Source: Bacteroidaceae bacterium
GTDB taxonomy: Bacteria; Bacteroidota; Bacteroidia; Bacteroidales; Bacteroidaceae
Length of the DNA: 43,777 nucleotides
Direction: 5' to 3'
Assembly (NCBI GenBank): GCA_024698925.1
Contig: JAILQO010000036.1
Coordinates: 1 to 43,777 of the forward strand
The position numbers and the translations under genes were made by a program. Below the pieces are notes generated by a model. It was given only the letters and a program-made list of their open reading frames with translations. It was not told the origin of the DNA and searched no databases. Below are positions 8,539-17,814 of the stretch, piece after piece. The stretch's first letter is position 1; each line of letters starts with the position of its first letter.

Positions 8539-9494
8539 TTCGCCTAGCCACCGTTTCCCCTTGTTATAATGAGGAAGATGTACTGGAGCTCAGTGCCCAG
8601 CGCCTTACCTCCCTGTTTGACCGCATGGTCTCTGACGGGCTTATTTCCAAAGATAGTCTCATCATCTTCGTCAATGACGGTAGTAAAGACCATACGTGGG
8701 ATATCATCCAACGCCTTCATCACGAGAACGCCTATGTCTGCGGCATTAATCTCACGCGTAACAGCGGTCACCAGAACGCCATCATGGCAGGCATGATGAC
8801 CGCCCGCCAATGGGCTGATGCCATCATCACTATTGATGCAGACCTTCAAGATGATCTGGAGGCCATACCACAGATGGTCTGCCAGTTTACGCAAGGCAAT
8901 GATATCGTCTATGGCGTAAAGGTGTCACGTACAGCCGACCCATGGCTAAAACGCTTCTCGGCTGAAGCATTCTATCGTTTACAATACCAATTGGGTGGCG
9001 TGGAAAGCATCTATAACCACGCTGATTTCCGTCTTCTCTCACGTCGCGCATTGGACCTGCTGGCAGAATACCGTGAGCGCAACGTTTATCTGCGAGGAAT
9101 CATCCCCATGCTGGGCTTACCTTCAACAACCGTTGAGGATGTCATCAGCGAACGTTCCGCCGGACAGTCAAAATATAACCTCAGCCGAATGATGGGACTG
9201 GCGCTCGATGGTATTACTTCTTTCTCCATCCGCCCTATCTACGGCATCATCTATTTAGGAATCATATTTCTCATTATCGCGTTCGGCATTGGCATCTATG
9301 TCTTGCACGCCCTCATCACCGGAACAGCCGTCCCAGGCTGGTCTTCGCTCATCCTCAGCATCTGGCTTGTTGGAGGCTTCATCCTGATTAGCATCGGCGT
9401 GGCAGGCATCTATGTCGGCAAGATTTATCAAGAAGTAAAACAACGCCCGCTCTACCATATCAAAGACATTCTCACTCATGAAAGCGTGGATTGA
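8535..9494 (+). CDS. GT2 polyprenyl-phosphate glycosyltransferase (GtrB/DPM1-like)
   Basis: 319 residues: an N-terminal GT2 domain (VSPCYNEEDVLELSAQRL; NDGSKDHTW; donor-binding DADLQDD) and two C-terminal membrane helices (near 235-260 and 275-300). This is the architecture of GtrB, ArnC and FlmF enzymes, which load a sugar onto undecaprenyl phosphate at the inner membrane. NHADFRLLSRRALD near residue 165 is characteristic. It overlaps both neighbours (ATGA with the deacetylase, 17 bp with GtrA). A joint role in making a flippable lipid-linked amino sugar is likely; the sugar itself is unknown. Confidence 0.9.
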   Translation: MIRLATVSPCYNEEDVLELSAQRLTSLFDRMVSDGLISKDSLIIFVNDGSKDHTWDIIQRLHHENAYVCGINLTRNSGHQNAIMAGMMTARQWADAIITIDADLQDDLEAIPQMVCQFTQGNDIVYGVKVSRTADPWLKRFSAEAFYRLQYQLGGVESIYNHADFRLLSRRALDLLAEYRERNVYLRGIIPMLGLPSTTVEDVISERSAGQSKYNLSRMMGLALDGITSFSIRPIYGIIYLGIIFLIIAFGIGIYVLHALITGTAVPGWSSLILSIWLVGGFILISIGVAGIYVGKIYQEVKQRPLYHIKDILTHESVD

Positions 9495-9912
9495 ACGATA
9501 TCTACAGCAACATCCGGAACGAAAGAAGGATTTTTGGCGACTTGTACGCTTTGGGGTTACAGGCGTCATTTCTTCGCTTGTCCACTACGGTGCCTATTGT
9601 TTGGTCCTTCAATGGGCTGGCGCAACGACATCATACACCGTGGGCTATGCCGTTGGTCTGATCTGTAATTACGCATTGACAACGGCTTTCACCTTCCAGC
9701 GCCGTCCCACACGTAGCAACGCCCTCGGATTCGTCGGTAGCCATCTGCTCAACTACCTTCTTGAAATAGGTCTGCTGGAATTGTTCTTATGGATTGGTAT
9801 CAGCGAGTTGTTAGCCCCCATCCTTGTCATGGCCATCGCAGTACCCATCAATTTCCTGCTCCTGCGTTATGTCTTTATTCACCCCTCGACAAAAGAAGAA
9901 GATGGACATTAA
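9478..9912 (+). CDS. GtrA-like membrane protein (putative lipid-linked sugar flippase)
   Basis: 144 residues, almost wholly four membrane helices, matching GtrA (FWRLVRFGVTGVISSLVHYG at the N-terminus, Asn-Tyr pairs in helices 2 and 3, RYVFIHP at the end). GtrA proteins are thought to move undecaprenyl-phosphate-linked monosaccharides across the inner membrane. The gene overlaps the upstream GtrB-like gene by 17 bp and the downstream EptA-like gene by 11 bp, fitting a GtrB-GtrA functional pair. Confidence 0.88.
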   Translation: MKAWIERYLQQHPERKKDFWRLVRFGVTGVISSLVHYGAYCLVLQWAGATTSYTVGYAVGLICNYALTTAFTFQRRPTRSNALGFVGSHLLNYLLEIGLLELFLWIGISELLAPILVMAIAVPINFLLLRYVFIHPSTKEEDGH

Positions 9913-11677
9913 ACGGCTACTGAGTAATTTCTATTTCCGCCTTCCACGACTCATCCTTCGTGGGATAATTCATAGTCGCACGGAGTTTCTGTTTTTCGTG
10001 CTCATGGCGAACGTCCTCGCATGGACAGGTAATCGATGCGGTGCCCTCACCGACCCCTTTCTCTCCTTTTTGCTGCCCCTCTTTGACTTCTATCTCATTT
10101 GCCTGTGCATCAATTGGCTCAAGCGCTATCGAATGGGATGGATTATCACTATACCCATCACGCTGTTGGTGTTTAGTGAGCAGTTCCTCGTACTATTCTA
10201 CCATTCCCATCTCTCGCTTCATGTCATCAGGTTGATTGCAGAAACCAATAGTCAGGAGAGTTCTGAATTCATATCCTCAGTGTTGACACAGCCCTGCCTA
10301 TGGCAGGCACTTGCCATCACCAGCCTCACCGGTGCTGTAGCATACGGCCTTGGGCGGCTCTCTCGCAGGCCTTTCCGATGCAGACATCTCATCCTATTCT
10401 TGTCGTTCCTGCTCATTGTCTGGTCTGGCGTTCGTCAACTATCTGCCTATCGCAAAGTGGCCCATTGCTTTATGAGTGCGAGCATTGCAGAGTGTGACAA
10501 GCCAGAAAACATCCCGCATCTGAATACGCCCGTCGTACGCCTGCTCTATGGCCTCGCATTCAACATGGCTGCTTCCCAAGAACTCCACACGTTGGCTCAA
10601 AGCATAGAAAAGTGCGAGGTTGATAGTTGCTCTTTCCGCTGCCCACTCATTGTTCTGGTCATAGGAGAGTCCTATAACAAATACCACACGCCACTCTACA
10701 ACAACGACTATCTGCCAACGACGCCCCGATTGTCTGCGTTGCAAGAACAAGGCTCTTTATTTGTTCACCAAGATGCCGTGTCACCCTTCAATCTCACCTC
10801 AAACGTCTTCAAATATATGTTCTCCACATGGGACGACGATGATGAAGACTCCTGGACGGCTCACTCTCTCTTTCCTGCCTTGTTCAAGAAGGCGGGGTAT
10901 CGCGTCTATTTCCTCACCAATCAATTCACGATGGAGAGCAACGACCTGTGGAATGTAGTAGGCGGCACCATCTTTAACCAACCGCACCTGTCTGAACTCC
11001 AATTTACCAAGCGCAACGAGCATACCTATACGTATGATCATGAACTGCTTGACGAGCTTCCGCCCGTGGATAGCTTAACTGCGACACCCACATTACTCAT
11101 CGTACATCTGATAGGACAGCACGTTCGGTACGATGAACGTTTCCCTGCCGACAGCACCCGCTTTGCACCCCATGATGTCCCTACGACTTTTGGCGGCGAG
11201 CAAGGGAAGGTTATCACGGCTGCCTATGACAATGCCACGTACTACAACGATGGCGTTGTAAGTTCTATTTTGCAGCGTTTCCAAGAAACTGATGCCATCG
11301 GCATCTATCTGTCCGACCACGGCGAGGAGGTTTATGATTGGCGGGCACAATATGAGCGCACCAATGAAGCGCAAATGCCGCCGGAAGTCGCTCATTATCA
11401 ATATGAGATTCCCCTATTCTTCTATTTGTCGCCACATTTCCAGCTCATCCACGATGATATCACACAGCAGGTACAAGCATCCTTACAGAAACCCTTCTTC
11501 AGCAGCGACATCTCCAATCTCATGCTCTACCTGGGCGGCATCCATTGTGCCGACTATAAGGATACGAAGAATCTGCTCTCGCCTCATTACGATATCCATC
11601 GAAAGCGCATCCTACGTAACCAGATTGATTACGACGAACTCATGAAATCCTCTGCTTATGCCACTTCAAGACATTAA
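9902..11677 (+). CDS. EptA/CptA-like phosphoethanolamine transferase
   Basis: 591 residues; several N-terminal membrane helices (residues 15-215), then a periplasmic alkaline-phosphatase-superfamily domain. GESYNKYHTPLYNN with Glu256 matches the EptA GE(S/T)..R..LYGY region. Thr299 in PFNLTSNVFKYMFS is the likely nucleophile, and Asp472-His473 in LSDHGEEVYDW are metal ligands. The family moves phosphoethanolamine from phosphatidylethanolamine to lipid A, LPS core or surface protein. ATG 9902 was chosen because an in-frame ATG at 9824 lies 89 bp inside GtrA and adds a polar non-family sequence. It overlaps the next gene by 20 bp. The acceptor is inferred from context. Confidence 0.85.
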   Translation: MDIKRLLSNFYFRLPRLILRGIIHSRTEFLFFVLMANVLAWTGNRCGALTDPFLSFLLPLFDFYLICLCINWLKRYRMGWIITIPITLLVFSEQFLVLFYHSHLSLHVIRLIAETNSQESSEFISSVLTQPCLWQALAITSLTGAVAYGLGRLSRRPFRCRHLILFLSFLLIVWSGVRQLSAYRKVAHCFMSASIAECDKPENIPHLNTPVVRLLYGLAFNMAASQELHTLAQSIEKCEVDSCSFRCPLIVLVIGESYNKYHTPLYNNDYLPTTPRLSALQEQGSLFVHQDAVSPFNLTSNVFKYMFSTWDDDDEDSWTAHSLFPALFKKAGYRVYFLTNQFTMESNDLWNVVGGTIFNQPHLSELQFTKRNEHTYTYDHELLDELPPVDSLTATPTLLIVHLIGQHVRYDERFPADSTRFAPHDVPTTFGGEQGKVITAAYDNATYYNDGVVSSILQRFQETDAIGIYLSDHGEEVYDWRAQYERTNEAQMPPEVAHYQYEIPLFFYLSPHFQLIHDDITQQVQASLQKPFFSSDISNLMLYLGGIHCADYKDTKNLLSPHYDIHRKRILRNQIDYDELMKSSAYATSRH

Positions 11678-12836
11678 ATCCCGTATTGCTGCATTTTTCC
11701 AGCGTCCCTTCTTCAGCAGCCAACGCACGCTTTTCTGGCTGTGGTTGTTTCTACCTATCGCCGCAGCCCTGACCAAGATTACGAAACACAATAACAATTT
11801 CCTCATCTTCCGCGGCGTATTCTGGCATACACTCCAACAGACCTCGCTCTATGCCGAATATCCTGCCGAATATGGAGATACGAACCACTATGGTCCAGTT
11901 TTCAGCCTCATCATCGCACCTTTTGCTGCGCTACCGGAATGGTTCGGACTATTGTGTTGGCTTATCGCCCTAACGTTATTCCTTTACATAGCGATACGCA
12001 AGCTCCCCGTGCGCGATGGTATTCAAATAGCCATTCTTTGGTTCTGTGCCCATGAGTTGCTCACGGCACTATTCATGGCACAGTACAATATCGCCATTGC
12101 TGCTGGCATCGTGTTGACTTATATCTGCATCCAAAAAGAACAGGACTTCTGGGCCGCATTCTTCATCATCTTAGGCACCTTCGTGAAGCTTTATGGCATC
12201 GTGGGCCTCGCTTTCTTTTTCTTCTCAAAACACAAAGGTAAGCTCATACTTTCGCTTGTAGTGTGGGCTGCGCTGATGTTCGTTGCGCCCATGGTAATCA
12301 GCAGTCCAGAGTACATCATCAGTCAGTACGGCGAATGGTACCAAAGTCTCACTTCCAAAAATGGGGACAACCTTTTCGCGTCACACCAAAACATCTCACT
12401 TCTAGGCATGGTCCGCAAGATATCCGGTTGCGCTACCTACTCTGACCTATGGCTGATTATTCCTGGTTTAGCGCTTTTTGCCCTTCCCTACCTACGCTGG
12501 AAGCAATTCAAGCATCCAGCATTTCAACAAACTATTCTCGCCTCCGTGCTGATGTTCACCGTACTTTTCAGCACGGGCAGTGAATCCAGTTCGTATATTA
12601 TAGCCTTCGTCGGCATAGCCCTTTGGTACTGGGCCGCGCCCTGGAAACGCACCTCATGGGACATCGCACTCATGATTTTTGCATTCATCCTCACCTCTCT
12701 TTCCCCCTCCGACCTGTTCCCTGCCGCCTTGCGTCGTGCTTGGGTGCAGCCATACGCTTTAAAAGCACTCCCCGTGGTGTTGATTTGGTTCAAACTCACG
12801 TGGGAGGCCTGTAAAAAAGATTACGCCAATGCTTAA
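11658..12836 (+). CDS. GT87 (DUF2029) polyprenyl-phosphate-dependent glycosyltransferase
   Basis: 392-residue polytopic membrane protein resembling the GT-C family GT87, enzymes that use a polyprenyl-phosphate sugar as donor on the periplasmic face. An early acidic loop (AEYPAEYGDTNHYGPVFS near residues 66-83) is the expected catalytic-loop position, followed by about eight hydrophobic helices. It is the last gene of the first transcription block; a new promoter follows. It would be the natural consumer of the lipid-linked sugar made by the preceding GtrB/GtrA-like pair. Family confidence is moderate, donor and acceptor unknown. Confidence 0.75.
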   Translation: MPLQDIKSRIAAFFQRPFFSSQRTLFWLWLFLPIAAALTKITKHNNNFLIFRGVFWHTLQQTSLYAEYPAEYGDTNHYGPVFSLIIAPFAALPEWFGLLCWLIALTLFLYIAIRKLPVRDGIQIAILWFCAHELLTALFMAQYNIAIAAGIVLTYICIQKEQDFWAAFFIILGTFVKLYGIVGLAFFFFSKHKGKLILSLVVWAALMFVAPMVISSPEYIISQYGEWYQSLTSKNGDNLFASHQNISLLGMVRKISGCATYSDLWLIIPGLALFALPYLRWKQFKHPAFQQTILASVLMFTVLFSTGSESSSYIIAFVGIALWYWAAPWKRTSWDIALMIFAFILTSLSPSDLFPAALRRAWVQPYALKALPVVLIWFKLTWEACKKDYANA

Positions 12837-12893
12837 ATTGTCTCTTTTTAAGACTTTTCGCGAAACTCTTTAGGGTAGTTCAGATTTTATACT

Positions 12894-12901
12894 TACCTTT
12901 G
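12894..12901 (+). promoter_or_regulatory. -7 element before the MsbA-like gene
   Basis: TACCTTTG matches TAnnTTTG, 24 nt before ATG 12926. The -33 region is weak (TTTAG near 12868-12872). Its position rules out the in-frame TTG at 12899 as the start. Confidence 0.55.
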
Positions 12902-12925
12902 CAGCCATCAAAAAGCCAACAACCT

Positions 12926-14761
12926 ATGCTGAAAGAATTTCTTTCCATTATGACACGCTACCTCAAGCCTTATCGTTCGTATCTGGCTTGGGCCGTCGTG
13001 CTCAATTTCATCACGCAACTGTTGAATGTCTTCTCATTCGTTGTACTCATCCCCATCCTGAATATCCTCTTTAAGATTGACACAGCAGTCTATGAATACC
13101 GTCCTATCGACTGGTCCAACCTGAATAAGGATGATCTCATCAACAATGGATATGCGTGGATTCAAGAGTTGATCAATACCGATGGAGCTTTCCTGACACT
13201 CGTTTATATGGGTTCTATGCTGGTGCTGATGACAGCCCTAAAAACCTTTGGATATTTCGCATCCTCCGGCGTCATGGTTCCATTGCGAACAGGTGTCGTG
13301 CGTGATATCCGTATAGAGGTTTATAATAAGGTATTGCATCTACCGCTGAGTTTCTTCTCCGACGAACGAAAAGGTGACATTATAGCCCGCATGTCCGCGG
13401 ATGTACAAGCTGTTGAAAGTTCCATCACCAGCTCCATTGATATGCTCATACGACAGCCCATTGCTATTGTAGTCTGCTTCACCACGCTGTTCATCACCAG
13501 CTGGCAGCTGACCTTCTTTGTGCTTTTCGTAGCGCCCTTAGCAGCATGGGTGATGGGTATTGTCAGCCGCAAGCTCAAGAGTCAATCCACAACCGTCCAA
13601 GGTTTGTGGGGCGGCATTATTGCACAGTTAGATGAGACGCTCGGAGGACTGCGCATTATCAAGGCATTCATTGCAGAAGGGAAGATGTTGAGACGTTTCA
13701 CCGACATCAACGACGAATACCGCAAGCACCTCAACGCGATGGCCATCCGTCAAAATGCAGCCCACCCCATGTCAGAGTTTCTAGGCACGGTGATTATCGT
13801 TGTCGTACTGCTGTTTGGCGGTTACTTGATTCTCAGTGAGAGCAATCTCATTGATGCTTCCACGTTCATCTTCTACATGGTGATTCTCTACAACGTCATA
13901 AACCCCGTGAAGGAACTTTCGCGCGCCACTTATCAAGTACCTGTCGGCCTTGCCTCAATGGATCGCATCGACTTCATTCTCAAAGCAGAGAACCCCATCA
14001 AGGAGCCGGAAAATCCGCAACCGCTACCAGCCTTTGAAGAGGGCATTGAGTTGCGCAACGTCAGCTTCAGTTACATTGAAGGCCGCGAGGTACTCAAGAA
14101 TATTAACCTGAAAGTACCCAAGGGCAAGACTATCGCCCTCGTGGGGCAGTCGGGCTCAGGCAAGAGCACCCTCGTGGATCTCATCCCCCGTTACCATGAT
14201 GTCAAACAAGGTGAGGTGCTCATTGACGGCAAGAACATCAAGGGATTGCGCATTTCCGAGTTGCGAACATTGATTGGCAATGTCAATCAAGAGGCCATCC
14301 TCTTCAATGATACATTCTATAACAACATCACTTTCGGCGTTGAAAACGCGACGAAGGAACAGGTCATCGAGGCTGCAAAAATTGCCAACGCCCATGAATT
14401 CATCATGGAAAGCGAAAACGGTTATGATACGATGATTGGCGACCGTGGCGGACGTCTGTCTGGTGGTCAGCGCCAACGCGTCAGTATCGCCCGCGCCATT
14501 CTGAAGAATCCGCCCATCTTGATCCTTGACGAAGCCACCTCAGCCCTCGACACCGAGAGCGAGCGCTTGGTACAGGAAGCGCTGGAGCGCTTGATGAAGT
14601 CGCGTACCACCATTGCCATCGCCCACCGCCTCTCCACCATCAAGAATGCCGATGAAATCTACGTCCTTTACGAAGGTGAGATTGTAGAACACGGCCAGCA
14701 TGAGGAGCTCATCGCCAAAGACGGCTACTACAAGCGGCTCTACGACATGCAACAACTATAA
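12926..14761 (+). CDS. ABC exporter, MsbA-like lipid A/glycolipid flippase
   Basis: 611-residue half-transporter: six-helix membrane domain (residues about 15-330) fused to an ATPase. Walker A GQSGSGKST is at 407-415, signature LSGGQRQR begins at 511, Walker B ILILDEATSALD is near 530, and the switch His is in IAHRLST. This is the layout of MsbA and related lipid exporters. ATG 12926 fits the promoter at 12894-12901. It follows the lipid A genes and precedes three GT2 genes, supporting a role in flipping lipid A-core or another glycolipid; a general lipid/multidrug exporter cannot be excluded. Confidence 0.85.
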   Translation: MLKEFLSIMTRYLKPYRSYLAWAVVLNFITQLLNVFSFVVLIPILNILFKIDTAVYEYRPIDWSNLNKDDLINNGYAWIQELINTDGAFLTLVYMGSMLVLMTALKTFGYFASSGVMVPLRTGVVRDIRIEVYNKVLHLPLSFFSDERKGDIIARMSADVQAVESSITSSIDMLIRQPIAIVVCFTTLFITSWQLTFFVLFVAPLAAWVMGIVSRKLKSQSTTVQGLWGGIIAQLDETLGGLRIIKAFIAEGKMLRRFTDINDEYRKHLNAMAIRQNAAHPMSEFLGTVIIVVVLLFGGYLILSESNLIDASTFIFYMVILYNVINPVKELSRATYQVPVGLASMDRIDFILKAENPIKEPENPQPLPAFEEGIELRNVSFSYIEGREVLKNINLKVPKGKTIALVGQSGSGKSTLVDLIPRYHDVKQGEVLIDGKNIKGLRISELRTLIGNVNQEAILFNDTFYNNITFGVENATKEQVIEAAKIANAHEFIMESENGYDTMIGDRGGRLSGGQRQRVSIARAILKNPPILILDEATSALDTESERLVQEALERLMKSRTTIAIAHRLSTIKNADEIYVLYEGEIVEHGQHEELIAKDGYYKRLYDMQQL

Positions 14762-14782
14762 AACACAACGCATTGAAATCAA

Positions 14783-15808
14783 ATGGTTTCACTGATTATC
14801 TGTTCCAAGAATCCGCAACTGAATCCTGTTCTCCGCGAGAACATTGCAAATACCATCGGTTGTGAATACGAGATTGTTCATATCGACAACTCACAGAACG
14901 CATACAATATCTTCCAAGCCTATAATCTTGGCGTGGAACGAGCCAAAGGCGAATTCCTCTGCTTCATGCATGAAGATATCTGCTTTCACAATACGGGGTG
15001 GGGCAAGACGGTGGAAAACTATTTATCGCTGTCGTTTGTAGGCGCTCTAGGTGTGGCAGGTAGTAAAATTATCCCCAACATAGTTGATTGGAGATTTTGT
15101 GATTTCACACATCACCATCTCATCCAAAGTACTACTTCAGCCTTTGAGCTATCAAATGTCTATTGCGCTACAAATAAGTTCCAAATGCCTAAGTATGATC
15201 AACTGATGTTAGTTGCCGTTCTGGATGGTGTTTTTATGTGTATGCGCTCATCGCTTTTTAAACAGATTCATTTCGATGACGTGAATTTCCACGGATTCCA
15301 TCACTATGACTCAGATATCTGTTTGCAAATCGACAAGCTCGGCTATGGCATCTTTGTCACTCAGTCCATTTCTTTAGAACATTATTCTATGGGCTGTTTT
15401 TCCTCGGAGTATTTACAGCACACTGAGATCTTTGCTAAGAAATGGAAACATCAATTGCCACTTGTGATAGGTACAACCCTCTCTCCCGAAGACTTTGAAG
15501 CTATGCAGCAAGAAGCACTCCAACGCTTTCACAGACGCTTAGCACATGATCAAGAAATCATTAGGCTCAAGCAACTCCTTCGAAATGGCACACCTACAAA
15601 ATCATTATCATCCGAAGATTTAGCATTCATGGATCATAAGGCGTATCATTTTCGTCGTTTATGTATCAAAGACCAACGTATCAGCACGCAGCAAGTCAAA
15701 TCGCTCATGAAATCATACACAGCCCTACCCTATGCAAACAAGAGAATGCAATTAATAGCCAAATATATTTGGTACAGGATACTACATTATAGACTTATCA
15801 AAATGTAA
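14783..15808 (+). CDS. Glycosyltransferase (GT2-like, Glyco_tranf_2_5 type)
   Basis: 341 residues. The N-terminus (MVSLIICSKN) and MHEDICFHNTGW near residue 60, where MH(Q/E)D replaces the usual DDxS, mark the PF13712-like glycosyltransferases. A Tyr/Ser-Asp segment (HHYDSDICLQIDKLGYG) is near residue 180. The C-terminal 100 residues are basic and helical. It begins 21 bp after the MsbA-like gene. To the eye, this gene and its neighbours up to 18687 are more AT-rich than the flanking regions, as is common for transferred O-antigen-type genes. Sugar specificity unknown. Confidence 0.78.
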   Translation: MVSLIICSKNPQLNPVLRENIANTIGCEYEIVHIDNSQNAYNIFQAYNLGVERAKGEFLCFMHEDICFHNTGWGKTVENYLSLSFVGALGVAGSKIIPNIVDWRFCDFTHHHLIQSTTSAFELSNVYCATNKFQMPKYDQLMLVAVLDGVFMCMRSSLFKQIHFDDVNFHGFHHYDSDICLQIDKLGYGIFVTQSISLEHYSMGCFSSEYLQHTEIFAKKWKHQLPLVIGTTLSPEDFEAMQQEALQRFHRRLAHDQEIIRLKQLLRNGTPTKSLSSEDLAFMDHKAYHFRRLCIKDQRISTQQVKSLMKSYTALPYANKRMQLIAKYIWYRILHYRLIKM

Positions 15809-15813
15809 TCATC

Positions 15814-16992
15814 ATGAACGAGAAAGGAAAATACAAATATATAAAAGCACGTTTACATACACAGCCAACTTTCGAGAATGACCAACTCCTAGCCGAAATT
15901 GAAGAATTTGGCAAACAGTGCCATAGCCGCAGGCTCTACAAAAAGTTGAAAAGGAAATACTGGTGGCATCGCATCGCTTACCCTAGACACTTGCCATTAG
16001 GTACTGTTCCAAAGGTCTGGGCAGACAAACGCACGCCTCTGGTTTCTGTGATTGTACCGAATTTTTGCCATGCACCATATTTGCAAGAACGCATTGATTG
16101 CATCCTCAATCAGACATTCCAGAATTTTGAACTCATACTTTTAGATGACTGTTCGACAGACAACAGCCGCGAGATTCTGTTTTCATACAAAGACCACCCC
16201 AAGGTGTCGCATGTGGTCTTTAACGAACAGAATACGGGCAACACCTTTTTGCAATGGGAAAAGGGTGTCAATTTGGCACAGGGAGAATATATCTGGATTG
16301 CAGAGAGTGATGACTATGCCGATGAAACGTTTCTAGATTATGCAATGGGAATGTTTTGTTTACATGAAGATTGCGTTATGGTCCGCGCAGGCAGCTATCA
16401 AGTGAACGAAAATGGGAGAGTGATGGTTCGTGATTGGGACGTTTGGAAGGAGGATGAAACGGCTCGCTATTATGACGGCAACAAGTATATCCGCCATAAT
16501 ATGCTGCATTTTAACTATATCTATAATGCTTCCATGGTCGTATTTCGCAAGGATGTCTTTCAGGCAATAGACAAGACCTACCAACAACTGCGCTATACGG
16601 GCGACTGGCAATGTTGGATTTCGATGTTAATGCATGGATCAATCTGTGAGTACCGCCGCAAGTTGAACTATTTCCGTCAGCATCAGGATAAGGTCAGTGC
16701 CCATTCCACTAAGACCAACAAAGGCATGATTGATCAGATTAATGTGTTAGCCTATGCCATTAACCATGTGAAGATGTCCGCTTTGCGAAAACTGATGATT
16801 CGTGGCGAACAATTCAGCCATTGTCTACAGATGTCTCAAGAAAAATATGCCCCTGACGTACTTGCCGCCTGCTGGACGGCCCTAAGCCAGAATCTACATG
16901 CCACGATTCAGGACTATAAATGGTATAAATTTTTCTTACATTTTAAGTGTTTACCCTTTATTCCGACTTTAGAAAACGACAAATACAAATAA
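15814..16992 (+). CDS. Glycosyltransferase family 2
   Basis: 392 residues with a basic N-terminal extension of about 70 residues before the GT-A domain: VSVIVPNFCHAPYLQERID, LLDDCSTDNS, donor-binding AESDDYADE near residue 170, and GDWQCW near 265. Cytoplasmic enzyme, probably adding a residue to LPS core or O-glycan. It begins 5 bp after the previous stop. The N-terminal Lys/Arg-rich segment (RRLYKKLKRKYWWHR) could be a membrane-surface anchor. Donor unknown. Confidence 0.88.
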   Translation: MNEKGKYKYIKARLHTQPTFENDQLLAEIEEFGKQCHSRRLYKKLKRKYWWHRIAYPRHLPLGTVPKVWADKRTPLVSVIVPNFCHAPYLQERIDCILNQTFQNFELILLDDCSTDNSREILFSYKDHPKVSHVVFNEQNTGNTFLQWEKGVNLAQGEYIWIAESDDYADETFLDYAMGMFCLHEDCVMVRAGSYQVNENGRVMVRDWDVWKEDETARYYDGNKYIRHNMLHFNYIYNASMVVFRKDVFQAIDKTYQQLRYTGDWQCWISMLMHGSICEYRRKLNYFRQHQDKVSAHSTKTNKGMIDQINVLAYAINHVKMSALRKLMIRGEQFSHCLQMSQEKYAPDVLAACWTALSQNLHATIQDYKWYKFFLHFKCLPFIPTLENDKYK

Positions 16993-16998
16993 GTGGCT

Positions 16999-17811
16999 AT
17001 GACTCTATCCATTATTACCATCAATTTTAACAACCTAGATGGACTCAAGGCCACACGCCAAAGCATCCTCGCACAAACGTACAAGGATTGGGAATGGATT
17101 GTCATCGATGGGGGGAGCACACAAGGCGACCGAGAATTCATTGAGGAGCATCAAAGCGAGACTGCATATTGGTGTAGTGAACCTGATAGAGGAGTTTATC
17201 ATGCCATGAACAAAGGCATTGCTGCAGCTAAAGGCGACTACTTCATCTTTATGAACTCTGGTGACACGTTTTACGATATAGAAGTACTGACACATGTTTT
17301 TAAACAGCTACGTACTGAGGATGTATTATATGGTGACTGGGTACAAGTTCATCCCAACGGTGAAACTTCGTTATCATTAGCGCCCAAAGTATTCTCACTT
17401 CATTTCATCTGCAGCGACAATATCTGCCATCAAGCCATGTTTCTTAAGGGCGAGTTGATGCGGCAATCACCTTATGATGAATCTTTCCGTCTCTATGCTG
17501 ATTGGGCGAAGTGGATACAGTGGGCATTAAATGGATATTCTTTTTGCTACATACCTGTCACTATTTGCGCTTATGACATGGGAGGTATAAGCGTTACACA
17601 GAAAGCTCTCATTATCAAAGAACATAAAAGACTACAAACGGATATCATTCCGACTGCTATGCGTACTAGCCTTAACGAGATGCAAAGACTTTACAAAATC
17701 ATCAATGAGATGCACCCTTTGGTTTTGGAGGCTAGCAGACTTATCGAGAAAAAGAAGCTATTCAAGAAAATTATTCACACAGCCATTCGGCTTTGCCACA
17801 TATTTGAGTAA
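16999..17811 (+). CDS. Glycosyltransferase family 2, WcaE/colanic-acid-like
   Basis: 270-residue GT2 enzyme: LSIITINFNNLDGLKAT, WIVIDGGST, SEPDRGVYHAMNKGI and the donor motif FMNSGDTFYD. The SEPD-GVYDAMNKG pattern marks the WcaE-like subgroup. ATG 16999 is preferred over the in-frame GTG at 16993, both close to the previous stop (16992). It is clearly paralogous to the minus-strand gene at 20509-21294. It converges with the minus-strand cluster with only 3 bp between the two stops and no hairpin, so read-through antisense to that cluster is possible. Confidence 0.88.
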   Translation: MTLSIITINFNNLDGLKATRQSILAQTYKDWEWIVIDGGSTQGDREFIEEHQSETAYWCSEPDRGVYHAMNKGIAAAKGDYFIFMNSGDTFYDIEVLTHVFKQLRTEDVLYGDWVQVHPNGETSLSLAPKVFSLHFICSDNICHQAMFLKGELMRQSPYDESFRLYADWAKWIQWALNGYSFCYIPVTICAYDMGGISVTQKALIIKEHKRLQTDIIPTAMRTSLNEMQRLYKIINEMHPLVLEASRLIEKKKLFKKIIHTAIRLCHIFE

Positions 17812-17814
17812 CTA

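Noticed and set aside
12899..12925. Upstream start for the MsbA-like gene
   Set aside because: The codon is TTG and overlaps the -7 promoter element, so it would not be in the mRNA.
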